A stretch of DNA of 64,000 nt from Bradyrhizobium sp. SZCCT0148 (GCF_018129985.1 NZ_JAFCKT010000004.1:186001-250000), one strand, 5' to 3'. Positions 45,042 through 53,179 are shown, counted from the stretch's first letter. Translations and numbers: made by a program. Notes: generated by a model from the sequence alone, not told the origin.

Positions 45042-46364
45042 ATGATTTCCAGCACGGATGGCGCCGTCACGGCCGCGCCTCTTCGCACAGGTTTCCGCTG
45101 GCTCCAGCTCGCCATGGGCATCGTCTGCATGGCGATGATCGCCAACCTGCAATATGGCTGGACGCTGTTCGTCGATCCGATCGATCACGCCCACCATTGG
45201 GGCCGCGCCGCGATCCAGCTCGCCTTCACCATCTTCGTCGTCACCGAGACCTGGCTGGTGCCGGTCGAGGCCTGGTTTGTCGACAAGTACGGCCCGCGTA
45301 TCGTCATCATGTTCGGCGGCGTGATGATCGCGCTGTCGTGGATTCTCAATTCCTACGCCGACAGCCTTCCCCTGCTCTACACGGCGGCCGTCATCGGCGG
45401 CATCGGTGCGGGCGCGGTGTACGGCACCTGCGTCGGCAACGCGCTCAAATGGTTTCCCGATCGCCGCGGCCTCGCCGCTGGCGCAACCGCCGCCGGCTTC
45501 GGCGCCGGCGCCGCAATCACGGTGGTGCCGATCGCCAACATGATCGCATCGAGCGGCTACCAGCACGCCTTCCTCACCTTCGGCATCGGCCAGGGCGTGA
45601 TCGTGTTCATTCTCGCCTTCTTCATCCAGCCGCCGCGAATCTCGATCCCGCCGAAGAAGAAGCAGCTCAATCTGCCGCAGACCAAGATCGACTTCACGCC
45701 GCCGCAGGTGCTGCGCGCCCCTATTTTCTGGTTGATGTACCTCGTCTTCGTCATGGTCGCATCCGGCGGTCTGATGACCGCGGCGCAGATCGCGCCGATC
45801 GCGCACGACTTCAAGATCGCCGACACGCCGGTGACGCTCGCGGGCTTCCAGATGGCGGCGTTGACGTTCGCGATCTCGCTCGACCGCATCTTCGACGGCT
45901 TCGGTCGTCCGTTCTTCGGCTTCGTGTCCGACACGATCGGCCGCGAGAATACCATGTTCATCGCCTTCGGCACCGCAGCTCTCATGCTGTTGACGCTGTC
46001 GGCCTACGGTCATGTCCCGGTCGTCTTCGTGCTCGCGACCGCGGTGTATTTCGGCGTGTTCGGCGAGATCTACTCGCTGTTCCCGGCGACCTGCGGCGAC
46101 ACCTTCGGCTCGGCATTCGCGACCACCAACAACGGCATGCTCTACACCGCGAAGGGCACCGCCTCGTTGCTGGTGCCGCTCGCCAGCGTGATCTCGACCG
46201 CCTATGGCTGGAAGGCCGTGTTCGTGGTGGCCGTGGCGCTGAACGCGACGGCGGCGCTGATGGCGTTGTTCGTGATCAAGCCGCTGCGCCGCTCCTTCAT
46301 CCTCGGCAAGGAAGCCGAGAGCGCGCATACCGCAACGACGACCGCCGAGACCGAGACGGCGTAG
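45042..46364 (+). CDS. MFS oxalate/formate antiporter-family transporter (OxlT-like), copy 2
   Basis: A 440-residue paralog of the gene just upstream. ATG 45042 follows GGGAGGTTCTTG; the frame is open further back but that part lies in the promoter. It shares WFVDKYGPRIVIMFGG, GAVYGTCVGNALKWFPDRRGLAAGATAAGFG, DRIFDGFGRPFFGFVSDTIGR (helix 8 Arg) and YTAKGTASLLVPLAS (helix 11 Lys). The tail differs (GKEAESAHTATTTAETETA). Two tandem paralogs, each with its own operator and terminator, suggest different affinity or direction (import versus formate exchange), which is inference. Confidence 0.93.
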   Translation: MISSTDGAVTAAPLRTGFRWLQLAMGIVCMAMIANLQYGWTLFVDPIDHAHHWGRAAIQLAFTIFVVTETWLVPVEAWFVDKYGPRIVIMFGGVMIALSWILNSYADSLPLLYTAAVIGGIGAGAVYGTCVGNALKWFPDRRGLAAGATAAGFGAGAAITVVPIANMIASSGYQHAFLTFGIGQGVIVFILAFFIQPPRISIPPKKKQLNLPQTKIDFTPPQVLRAPIFWLMYLVFVMVASGGLMTAAQIAPIAHDFKIADTPVTLAGFQMAALTFAISLDRIFDGFGRPFFGFVSDTIGRENTMFIAFGTAALMLLTLSAYGHVPVVFVLATAVYFGVFGEIYSLFPATCGDTFGSAFATTNNGMLYTAKGTASLLVPLASVISTAYGWKAVFVVAVALNATAALMALFVIKPLRRSFILGKEAESAHTATTTAETETA

Positions 46365-46388
46365 CGATCACACAGCATCGCATCGGTC

Positions 46389-46418
46389 AAAAGGGGCGCA
46401 GCGATGCGCCCCTTTTTC
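46389..46418 (+). terminator. Rho-independent terminator after OxlT-like copy 2
   Basis: Perfect stem AAAAGGGGCGCA / TGCGCCCCTTTT with loop GCGA. Confidence 0.92.
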
Positions 46419-46505
46419 ATTAGGTTCTTCGCTTCCTCACGCTCGGCAAACGTCAGGATGGCTGTCGCAAGATTTTTCGGATCACCCAAACCAGCGCTTG
46501 ACGGT

Positions 46506-46522
46506 TGGCATTATGTATACCA
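46506..46522. promoter_or_regulatory. Oxalate-regulon operator site G
   Basis: TGGCAT-TATGT-ATACCA. TTGACG (46498-46503) two bases upstream fits a -35 element. The CBS gene starts 34 bases downstream (ATG 46556). Confidence 0.78.
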
Positions 46523-46555
46523 CACTTGCCTCAACATTCACCCAGGGAGGTTGCA

Positions 46556-46984
46556 ATGCTGGTCGGAGACATTCTGCGCAAGAAGACGCCGCGCGTCGTC
46601 ACGGTGCGGATGAACGAAACGGTGGGTATCGCCGCCAAGCTCATGCGCGCCAACAACATCAGCGCTCTCGTGGTCAAGGACGTGGTCCGCTCCGAGGGTA
46701 ATACAGCCGTCGGAATGTTCACCGAGCGCGACGTGGTGCGCGCCGTTGCCGAGCACGGTGCGAACGCCGTCAACGTCAAGGTCTCGCAGCTGGTCTCGGT
46801 GCAGCAGCTCGTCTCCTGCAGATCCAGCGACACGATCGAGCAGGTCCGCCATCTGATGAACCGGCATCACATCCGCCATCTGCCTGTCATCGACGATTAC
46901 AGCCTCGTCTCCGTCATCAGCATGCGCGACATCGCCGCTGCCGTGGACGAGGCCCTCAACGGCAAGCCGCAGGCCGCCGCCTAA
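46556..46984 (+). CDS. CBS-domain pair protein
   Basis: A 142-residue protein made of two CBS motifs only: MLVGDILRKKTPRVVTVRMNETVGIAAKLMRANNISALVVKD... GMFTERDVVRAVAEHG, and VKVSQLVSVQQLVSCRSSDTIEQVRHLMNRHHIRHLPVIDDYSLVSVISMRDIAAAV. Such pairs bind adenine nucleotides (AMP, ATP, SAM or NADH). The ATG at 46556 follows GGGAGG. The oxalate-type operator in front links it to the regulon; a role in sensing adenylate energy or CoA for oxalate use is inference. Confidence 0.9.
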   Translation: MLVGDILRKKTPRVVTVRMNETVGIAAKLMRANNISALVVKDVVRSEGNTAVGMFTERDVVRAVAEHGANAVNVKVSQLVSVQQLVSCRSSDTIEQVRHLMNRHHIRHLPVIDDYSLVSVISMRDIAAAVDEALNGKPQAAA

Positions 46985-47015
46985 ACCCAACCAACATCCC
47001 CCGGGACTGCCGGCC

Positions 47016-47050
47016 CCGGCTCGGATCCTTCCGAGCCGGACCGGACCTTT
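47016..47050 (+). terminator. Terminator-like hairpin after the CBS gene
   Basis: CCGGCTCGGA-TCCT-TCCGAGCCGG followed by ACCGGACCTTTCG. Strong stem, weak U tract. Confidence 0.6.
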
Positions 47051-47081
47051 CGTCCCAAAATTCCGGTCCCGTGAGGATTCC

Positions 47082-48101
47082 ATGAAGATCTGCATCTACG
47101 GCGCCGGCGCGATCGGCGGATATCTCGGGGTTCAGCTAGCGCGCGCCGGCGCCGATGTCAGCCTCATCGCGCGCGGCGCGCATCTTGCCGCCATGCGCGA
47201 GCGCGGCCTGACGCTGCTCGCCGGCGAGGAGACGCACACCGTGCATCCGCGCTGCACCGACGATCCCGCCGAGCTCGGCGTGCAGGACTTCATCATCATC
47301 ACGCTGAAGGCGCATTCGATCACCGGCGTGATCGAAAGGATGCAGCCGCTGCTCGGGCCCGACACCCGCATCGTCACCGCCGTCAACGGCATCCCCTATT
47401 GGTACTTCTACAAGCACGGCGGCCAATACGAGAATTCGACGCTGGAGAGCATCGACCCCGGCGGGCGGCAATGGCGCGAGATCGGCGCCGCGCGCGCCAT
47501 CGGCTGCATCGTCTATCCCGCGACCGAGATCGAGGCGCCCGGCGTGATCCGCCACGTCTACGGCAACAGCTTCCCGCTCGGCGAGCCCTCCGGCGAGATG
47601 ACCGCCGACGTGCAGCGCCTTGCCGACCTGTTCGTCGCGGCCGGGCTGAAGGCGCCGGTGCTCGACCGCATCCGCGACGAGATCTGGCTCAAGCTCTGGG
47701 GCAATGTCTGCTTCAACCCGATCAGCGCGCTGACCCATGCGACGCTGGACGTGATCTGCACCGATCCGTCCACGCGTGCGCTGTCGCGCGCGATCATGGT
47801 GGAGACGCAAGCGATCGCCGAAACCTTCGGCGTCAAATTCCGCGTCGACGTCGAGCGCCGCATCGAGGGCGCCCGCAAGGTCGGCGCCCACAAGACCTCG
47901 ATGCTGCAGGATCTCGAGCGTGGCCGCCCGATGGAGATCGACCCGCTCGTCACCGTGGTGCAGGAGATGGGCCGCCTCACCGGCATCGCCACGCCCGCAC
48001 TGGACTCCGTGCTGGCGATGGTGACCCAGCGCGCCCGCATCGCCGGCCTCTATGACGGTGTCTCCACGCCCGGCGATCCCCGCGCACTGGCGGTAGCGTG
48101 A
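47082..48101 (+). CDS. PanE/ApbA-family reductase (2-dehydropantoate 2-reductase-like)
   Basis: A 339-residue NADPH-dependent reductase. The N-terminal Rossmann motif is ICIYGAGAIGGYLGVQLARAG and the catalytic lysine region is RDEIWLKLWGNVCFNPISALTH. The C-terminal part contains KTSMLQDLERGRPMEIDPLVT, the family signature. It could be ketopantoate reductase. However, in Methylobacterium extorquens a PanE paralog (panE2) is reported to reduce oxalyl-CoA to glyoxylate, and this gene stands beside the oxalate genes, so oxalyl-CoA reductase is a real alternative (inference). It overlaps the start of a broken fumarylacetoacetate-hydrolase gene. Confidence 0.88.
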   Translation: MKICIYGAGAIGGYLGVQLARAGADVSLIARGAHLAAMRERGLTLLAGEETHTVHPRCTDDPAELGVQDFIIITLKAHSITGVIERMQPLLGPDTRIVTAVNGIPYWYFYKHGGQYENSTLESIDPGGRQWREIGAARAIGCIVYPATEIEAPGVIRHVYGNSFPLGEPSGEMTADVQRLADLFVAAGLKAPVLDRIRDEIWLKLWGNVCFNPISALTHATLDVICTDPSTRALSRAIMVETQAIAETFGVKFRVDVERRIEGARKVGAHKTSMLQDLERGRPMEIDPLVTVVQEMGRLTGIATPALDSVLAMVTQRARIAGLYDGVSTPGDPRALAVA

Positions 48102-48426
48102 TGGCGGTCGAGACGACGCAATGGCTGCGCTTCCGAAACAATGGCGCGACCGGCTTCGGAACGCTGACCTCGTCGGGCATCAGCTTGCACGAGGGCGAGA
48201 TGTTCGGCCGCAATGCCGCGACCGGCAAGACGCTGGCGCTGTCGGAGGTCGAGCTGCTCGCCCCCTGCGTGCCCAGCAAGATCGTCGCGCTCGTATGACC
48301 TTGCGCGCGGGCGACCTCATCGCCGTCGACACCTCGGTGGGCGTCGGCGTGATGAAGGACCCCGTCAACACGGTGACGGTGGCCAACGACGGCACCGGCG
48401 AACTCACCAATGAATTCCGGCTGTAG
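48098..48426 (+). pseudogene. Internally deleted fumarylacetoacetate hydrolase-family gene
   Basis: Frame one (48098-48298, 66 residues) reads TTQWLRFRNNGATGFGTLTS... LLAPCVPSKIVALV and stops. Frame two starts at an overlapping ATG (48295) and reads MTLRAGDLIAVDTSVGVGVM, then KDPVNTVTVANDGTGELTNEFRL. These are the N- and C-terminal ends of an FAH-family hydrolase of about 280 residues. The central part, which carries the metal ligands and active site, is gone, and the join is out of frame. It starts four bases inside the PanE stop, as an intact co-operonic gene would. No enzyme activity is expected. Confidence 0.85.
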
Positions 48427-48595
48427 CCGCAGCCGCCGCCCCCTGGCCCGGATGAGCGCGACGGCATCCGGGACGGGTCGCTTGGTCCCGACTTATTCTT
48501 GCCGCAGCGCGGCAAAATTGATCCTGCGCAAATCGCGCCGGCACGTCCGCCTTTATCCTGTCCGGTAATCAATTTCTGACGCCAGGGAGGACGCC

Positions 48596-48712
48596 ATGAC
48601 GAATGCATCGAATGCACTGATGTGGACGGCTCTGTACTTTGCTCTCGCGTTCGGTGCGATCTTCGTGGTCTGGTTCGCCGACAAGATACGCTCGAGCTTG
48701 CTCGGGAAATAA
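48596..48712 (+). CDS. 38-residue single-span membrane microprotein
   Basis: MTNASNALMWTALYFALAFG followed by AIFVVWFADKIRSSLLGK. It has one hydrophobic helix (LMWTALYFALAFGAIFVVWF) and a short basic C-terminus, likely in the inner membrane. The ATG at 48596 has an excellent ribosome-binding site (CCAGGGAGGACGCC). Too short for routine gene callers. Function unknown. The upstream gap 48427-48595 and the downstream stretch to 49008 hold no other supported gene. Confidence 0.65.
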   Translation: MTNASNALMWTALYFALAFGAIFVVWFADKIRSSLLGK

Positions 48713-49008
48713 GCGCACGCACGACGCCGTAGCCAGCGGGGCGACTTTCGGGGGCGGCTTTTCGCGTGGCCCCCGCATCAACACATGCAGGTTGCGAACG
48801 CCGCTCGATCCGTGATGGCGAGGCATCACGCGTGTGTGGGAGTGGCCGGGAAAACCCGGCTCCCTACCCGCCGCTCCACCCATCGGCCAACGCAACGAGC
48901 CGTGGATCGCACCGCCCCCCACCACCCCCAAGCCACCGCTCCCCCTTGCGCTCGGTTCCGCTCTTGGCAATCATGGCCAAAATGTGCGCCGGCGTGAGGA
49001 ATTTCACG

Positions 49009-50415
49009 ATGTGGCTGTTTTTCCTGGTTGCCTGGGTCGTCCTGCTGGCGGCCATCGCGTTCCTCGCCCAGCAGGCATTTGGTTACGACATTGCCCACCT
49101 GCCCGGCTCGTTCGCGGCGCTTCCCTTGCCGCAGCGCATCGCGACCGGCGCCATCGGGACGATTGCGCTGGCGCTGATTGGGGCAACCACTTGGCGGTTG
49201 TCGCGCCAGGACCGCCGCCTCGACACGTTGCGCGACCGCCTCAAGAAAACCCGCGAGGACGTCGTCGTCGCCCACGCCCTGCAAAACCATCTCGACGCCA
49301 CCGTCCAGCATCTGATCGAGAGCGATCCCAGGGAAGCGGTCTCCGCGCTGCACGACAAGCTCGGCGAAACCGAGCAGCGCGCACTGCTCCAGCAGGGCCG
49401 CAACCAGTCCACCGACATGCACGACCAGCTCGCCGAAATCCGCCGCCGCCAACAGGCATTGCGTGAGATGGTCGGCAAGGTCGCCGACCAGCGCCGCGCG
49501 GTCGAGCCGGTCTTCACCGAAATCCGCGACCGCCAGAACCAGCTCGAACGCTCCCTGCACGACCTCGAGACCGACGACCGCAAGAACAACCTCGCCGACC
49601 GGCAGAGGGACATCGCGCGCGACGTGGCGGCGCTTCTGGGTCGGGTGAGCGCGGTGCAGGAGACGTTTGCAACCCTCAACCAGTACAAGGAAGACCTTGC
49701 CAAGTCCCACGCCGAGCTTGTGCCCCTGCGGTCGAGCGACGCCGGCATCAACGCCCTGATCAGCGAGCTCAGCCTCAGCCATGACCGCCTGGCCAAGACC
49801 ATCGACGAGCTCGAGACCGGCGGTGAGACAACGCTTGCCACCCGCGTCGAGACGTTGTCGAAGAACAAGATCGAGATCGAACAGCGCCTCGCCCGCATCG
49901 ACGACAGCTTCAACATCCTGAAGGCTATCAGGCTCGACTTCGAGGAGCTCGGCCAGCGCCAGGCCCAGCTCGAACGGTCGCTCGCCGATGTCGAGACGGA
50001 CGCCGACGGCAAGACTCTCACTGAGCGCCAGAACGCGCTGAACGAGTTCGTCCTGCAGTCGCGCCGGCGCCTCGGCGCCCTGCAGGAGACCCTCGCGACA
50101 CTGAACGCCTTCAAGGCAGAGCTGTCGAAATCGCAGGCCGACCTCGTCCCGCTGAAGGCGCCGGTGTTCGGCATCGAAGCCCTGATCGTGGAGGTCGGCA
50201 CCACCCGCGATCTCCTCGCCAAAACGGTCGGCGAAATCGAGGCGAACGGCGACATCACGCTCGCCTCACGCGTCGACGCGCTGACCCAAAGCAAGCGCGA
50301 GGTCGAAGACCGCCTCGCGCGCGTCTTTGACAATTTCAACGCGCTCGATGCCTTGCGCAAGGACATCGGCGGCATCTTCTCGACGATCCGCAATAGCCTC
50401 AACCGGATCGGGTGA
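49009..50415 (+). CDS. Membrane-anchored coiled-coil protein with internal duplication
   Basis: A 468-residue protein from ATG 49009 (preceded by GTGAGGA); ATGs at 48982 and 48973 are possible. Two N-terminal hydrophobic segments (MWLFFLVAWVVLLAAIAFLAQQAFG and IATGAIGTIALALIGATTWRL) are followed by about 390 residues of charged, heptad-like helix. Two stretches of about 140 residues match each other (RQNQLERSLHDLETD... ATLNQYKEDLAKSHAELVPLRS... and RQAQLERSLADVETD... ATLNAFKAELSKSQADLVPLKA...), so the protein grew by tandem duplication. It probably acts as a scaffold or tether at the inner membrane. No catalytic motif was seen. Confidence 0.8.
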   Translation: MWLFFLVAWVVLLAAIAFLAQQAFGYDIAHLPGSFAALPLPQRIATGAIGTIALALIGATTWRLSRQDRRLDTLRDRLKKTREDVVVAHALQNHLDATVQHLIESDPREAVSALHDKLGETEQRALLQQGRNQSTDMHDQLAEIRRRQQALREMVGKVADQRRAVEPVFTEIRDRQNQLERSLHDLETDDRKNNLADRQRDIARDVAALLGRVSAVQETFATLNQYKEDLAKSHAELVPLRSSDAGINALISELSLSHDRLAKTIDELETGGETTLATRVETLSKNKIEIEQRLARIDDSFNILKAIRLDFEELGQRQAQLERSLADVETDADGKTLTERQNALNEFVLQSRRRLGALQETLATLNAFKAELSKSQADLVPLKAPVFGIEALIVEVGTTRDLLAKTVGEIEANGDITLASRVDALTQSKREVEDRLARVFDNFNALDALRKDIGGIFSTIRNSLNRIG

Positions 50416-50584
50416 CGCTGCCCTGCGCCGCAACGATGAAGCCGCCGGCTATTCTCGGTTCACTCGGCCCATGATACAATCTTGGCGCGAGCATCTGGAT
50501 TTCTGGTTTTTCGACTCGATCATCATTCCATCGCCGGCACCGACCCACTGAGGCCGGCCATGTTGATATTCGGAGGATGCGTCC

Positions 50585-52684
50585 ATGGCCGCCCGGAGAG
50601 TCACGCAGTCTGCCAGGAAGACCAAATCCGAAGCAAAGACATCGAAATCAAGGGCCAAAGCAAAGGCCAAGACGAAAAAGGCCGCGGTCAAATCCAGATC
50701 CAGATCGGTCAAGAAGTCCAAGACAGCCAAGACGTCTGGATCGGTCAAGAAGTCCAAATCGGCCAAGACTGCCAAGTCCAAGGCGAGCAAGACAGCCGCC
50801 AAGGCAAAGAAAAGCAAAACCGCAAAGAGCAAGACCGGCGCGTCCAAGACGAAAAAGACCGGCACGGGCAAGAGTGCGAAGAAGGCGGGCACGTCGACCA
50901 AGTTGTCAGCCACGACGCGGCCCGCTGTTCCCACGCCGGGCGTGACATCGCCCGCCGTGTCGAATCCGCCCTCGGGCGCGTCGGGCTTCCAGGTCGTTGG
51001 GACCAACGCCAATGCGCCGTTTTCGCTGAAACTGCATCGCGGCGACGGCATGACGCTGATCGCGATGAACTGGAAGGCCGGCCAGCCGCCGGCGAATTTC
51101 GTCGGCTTTGCGATCGAGTATCAGGAGCCCGGCGGCAGCACGTTCTTTGCGCTGAACAACCGGCTTGGTTTTCTCGACGCCTCGGGCAACGTCAATCCCC
51201 AAAAGCTTTCGACGCTGCAATCGCCGATCCAGAAATTCCGTTGGGTGCATTTCCCACGTAACGCCGAACTCGTCGGCGACTTTATCTATCGCGTCACGCC
51301 AATGTTCATGGATGCGCAAGGCGCCCTAAGCAAGGGCGAGCCGCAGCAGGCGCCGATCCAGCTCGCGCGCGAGACCTATCCCGGCATCGCCAATGTCACC
51401 TTCACCCGCGGCTTCGTATCGTCGCAAGCCTTCGTCGACCGCTACTTGGCGCATGGCCCGATCAACACGCTGGTGGCGCCTCTAGCCGCAAAGGGGCTGG
51501 ACTTCAAGCCGACGCATCCCGACACGCAGTCCGCCCTGGCCTGGATGGGATTTGAGGCGCGCGGCGCGATCCTGCAGACCCTCGACGAGGCGATCGCCGA
51601 CCATGCCGAGGTCCGCGTCGTCGCTTACGACTTCAATCTGCCTGAAATCCTCGACCGCCTCGTCCAGCTCGGACCGTCGCTCAAGATCATTATCGACGAC
51701 AGTGACCCGCACGGCGACGGCGATTCCGCGGAAACGGCTGCGGAGAGCCGCCTGGTCGCCTCGGCCGGGCGGCAAAACGTGCTGCGCCAGCATATGGGCA
51801 ACCTGCAGCACAACAAGACGATCGCGGTGAACGGGCCGACCGTGAAGAAGGTGGTGTTCGGCTCGACCAACCTGTCTTGGCGCGGCTTCTACGTGCAGGC
51901 CAACAACGCCCTGGAGGTGACCGGGCAGAAGCCTGTCGATCTCGCCTTCGAAGCATTCGACAGCTACGTCGCCGAGAGCAACAGCGCCGCGGGCTTTGGC
52001 GCAACGCCCTCCGCCGACTGGCAGGATCTCGGCCTTCCCGGCATCGATGCGAAGGTGGCGTTCTCGCCGCACATCGCCGCCAACGCCAAGCTTGACGAGA
52101 TCGCGGCCGACCTCAAGAGCACGACGTCGTCATTGCTCTACTCCCTCGCCTTTCTATTCCAGACGGGCGGCTCCGTGCGTGATGCGATCGAAGACCTCAC
52201 CAAGGACAGCAATATCTTCGTCTACGGCATATCCGACAAGAAGGTCGGCGGCATCGACGTCCAGGACCCCAACGGAAACGTCACCCCGGTGTTCGCCGCC
52301 GAGCTCGGCGCCAACGTGCCGGAACCCTTCAAGTCGGAGCCGACCGGCGGCACCGGCACGCGCATGCATCACAAGTTCACCGTGATCGACTTCGACAAAC
52401 CGACGGCGCGGGTCTATCTGGGATCATACAATTTCTCCAAGCCGGCCGATCGCCAGAACGGCGAAAATCTCCTGATCATCAAAGACCGGCGCATCGCCGT
52501 GTCCTACATGATCGAGGCGCTCAGCATCTTCGACCACTACACGTTCCGGGTCGCGGTCAAGCAGGCCAGGAGCAAGGGCAAGAGGCTGCATCTGGCACGG
52601 CCGCCGGGGCCAGGCGAACAGGCGTGGTTCGAAGACGACTTCACCGTCGGACACAAGATCAAGGACCGGCTGCTGTTCGCCTGA
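50585..52684 (+). CDS. Phospholipase D-fold protein with histone-H1-like lysine-rich tail
   Basis: A 699-residue protein. The first about 115 residues are a Lys/Ala/Ser/Thr-rich low-complexity tail (MAARRVTQSARKTKSEAKTS, then repeats such as KKSKSAKTAKSKASKTAAKA), like the C-terminal domain of histone H1 and bacterial H1-like proteins. The rest is a PLD superfamily fold with two HKD motifs: H409-x-K411 in QHNKTIAVNG (Asn where Asp is usual) followed by GSTNLSWRG, and H595-H-K597 in MHHKFTVIDFD followed by LGSYNFSKPADRQNGENLL. No signal peptide, so likely cytoplasmic. PLD folds include nucleases and lipases; the tail favours DNA (inference). GGAGG lies upstream of the ATG. Confidence 0.88.
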   Translation: MAARRVTQSARKTKSEAKTSKSRAKAKAKTKKAAVKSRSRSVKKSKTAKTSGSVKKSKSAKTAKSKASKTAAKAKKSKTAKSKTGASKTKKTGTGKSAKKAGTSTKLSATTRPAVPTPGVTSPAVSNPPSGASGFQVVGTNANAPFSLKLHRGDGMTLIAMNWKAGQPPANFVGFAIEYQEPGGSTFFALNNRLGFLDASGNVNPQKLSTLQSPIQKFRWVHFPRNAELVGDFIYRVTPMFMDAQGALSKGEPQQAPIQLARETYPGIANVTFTRGFVSSQAFVDRYLAHGPINTLVAPLAAKGLDFKPTHPDTQSALAWMGFEARGAILQTLDEAIADHAEVRVVAYDFNLPEILDRLVQLGPSLKIIIDDSDPHGDGDSAETAAESRLVASAGRQNVLRQHMGNLQHNKTIAVNGPTVKKVVFGSTNLSWRGFYVQANNALEVTGQKPVDLAFEAFDSYVAESNSAAGFGATPSADWQDLGLPGIDAKVAFSPHIAANAKLDEIAADLKSTTSSLLYSLAFLFQTGGSVRDAIEDLTKDSNIFVYGISDKKVGGIDVQDPNGNVTPVFAAELGANVPEPFKSEPTGGTGTRMHHKFTVIDFDKPTARVYLGSYNFSKPADRQNGENLLIIKDRRIAVSYMIEALSIFDHYTFRVAVKQARSKGKRLHLARPPGPGEQAWFEDDFTVGHKIKDRLLFA

Positions 52685-52706
52685 AGGGTGCGACACCCGG
52701 ACATTC

Positions 52707-52740
52707 GCGGGACGGGCGGCGCGAGGCGCACCCGTCCCGC
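52707..52740 (+). terminator. Hairpin after the PLD-fold gene
   Basis: GCGGGACGGG / CCCGTCCCGC, a ten-base stem with a 14-base loop and no U tract. Possibly a terminator or processing signal. Confidence 0.4.
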
Positions 52741-52933
52741 AAACGGCTGCGGCGCCGTCAGCAGCCGCGTGACTGCGAAACATCCATACACATCACATCT
52801 GCGCGCGCCCGATCAATGCCGCCAACATGTCCCGCGCGCGCCGCAACTTGGTCGTATTCCGCCGCCCTTCTGCAAGGCGTGTCTGGGGGCACGGCATGGC
52901 CGTGTTTCGACCAAACCTTCTAGGGGTATCGCT

Positions 52934-53131
52934 GTGAAGAAGATTGTAATTGCTTTGGGTGCCACGCTTACTCTGGTGACGGCTGCGAACGCTGCGGATC
53001 TGCCGCGTCGCCAACCCGTGCCCGTTTATCCGGCCGAGCAGGCACCGATTGGCAAGATGCCGATTGGCAAAAGCCCGGTTGGAAAAGCCCCGATCGGCAA
53101 GGCGCCCGGCCCGGTCGCCGCTCGCTACTGA
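52934..53131 (+). CDS. Small secreted protein with P-I/V-G-K repeats
   Basis: A 65-residue protein from GTG 52934 (V/MKKIVIALGATLTLVTAANAADLPRR), with a Sec signal peptide cleaved after ANA. The mature part is QPVPVYPAEQ followed by five near-identical units of five residues (APIGK, MPIGK, SPVGK, APIGK, then APG) and PVAARY. AGGGG lies upstream. The repeat gives a basic, extended, proline-rich peptide in the periplasm. I know of no function; comparable short PIGK-repeat proteins occur in Bradyrhizobium, from memory. Confidence 0.75.
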   Translation: MKKIVIALGATLTLVTAANAADLPRRQPVPVYPAEQAPIGKMPIGKSPVGKAPIGKAPGPVAARY

Positions 53132-53179
53132 GACGTAGCGCAAAACCAGCGTAGGCGGCCGACAGTCGAGGGGCATCGC

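Noticed and set aside
53036..53110. Short repeated DNA units that could be read as a CRISPR-like array
   Set aside because: The 15-base periodicity encodes the PIGK protein repeats; there are no spacers and no cas genes.
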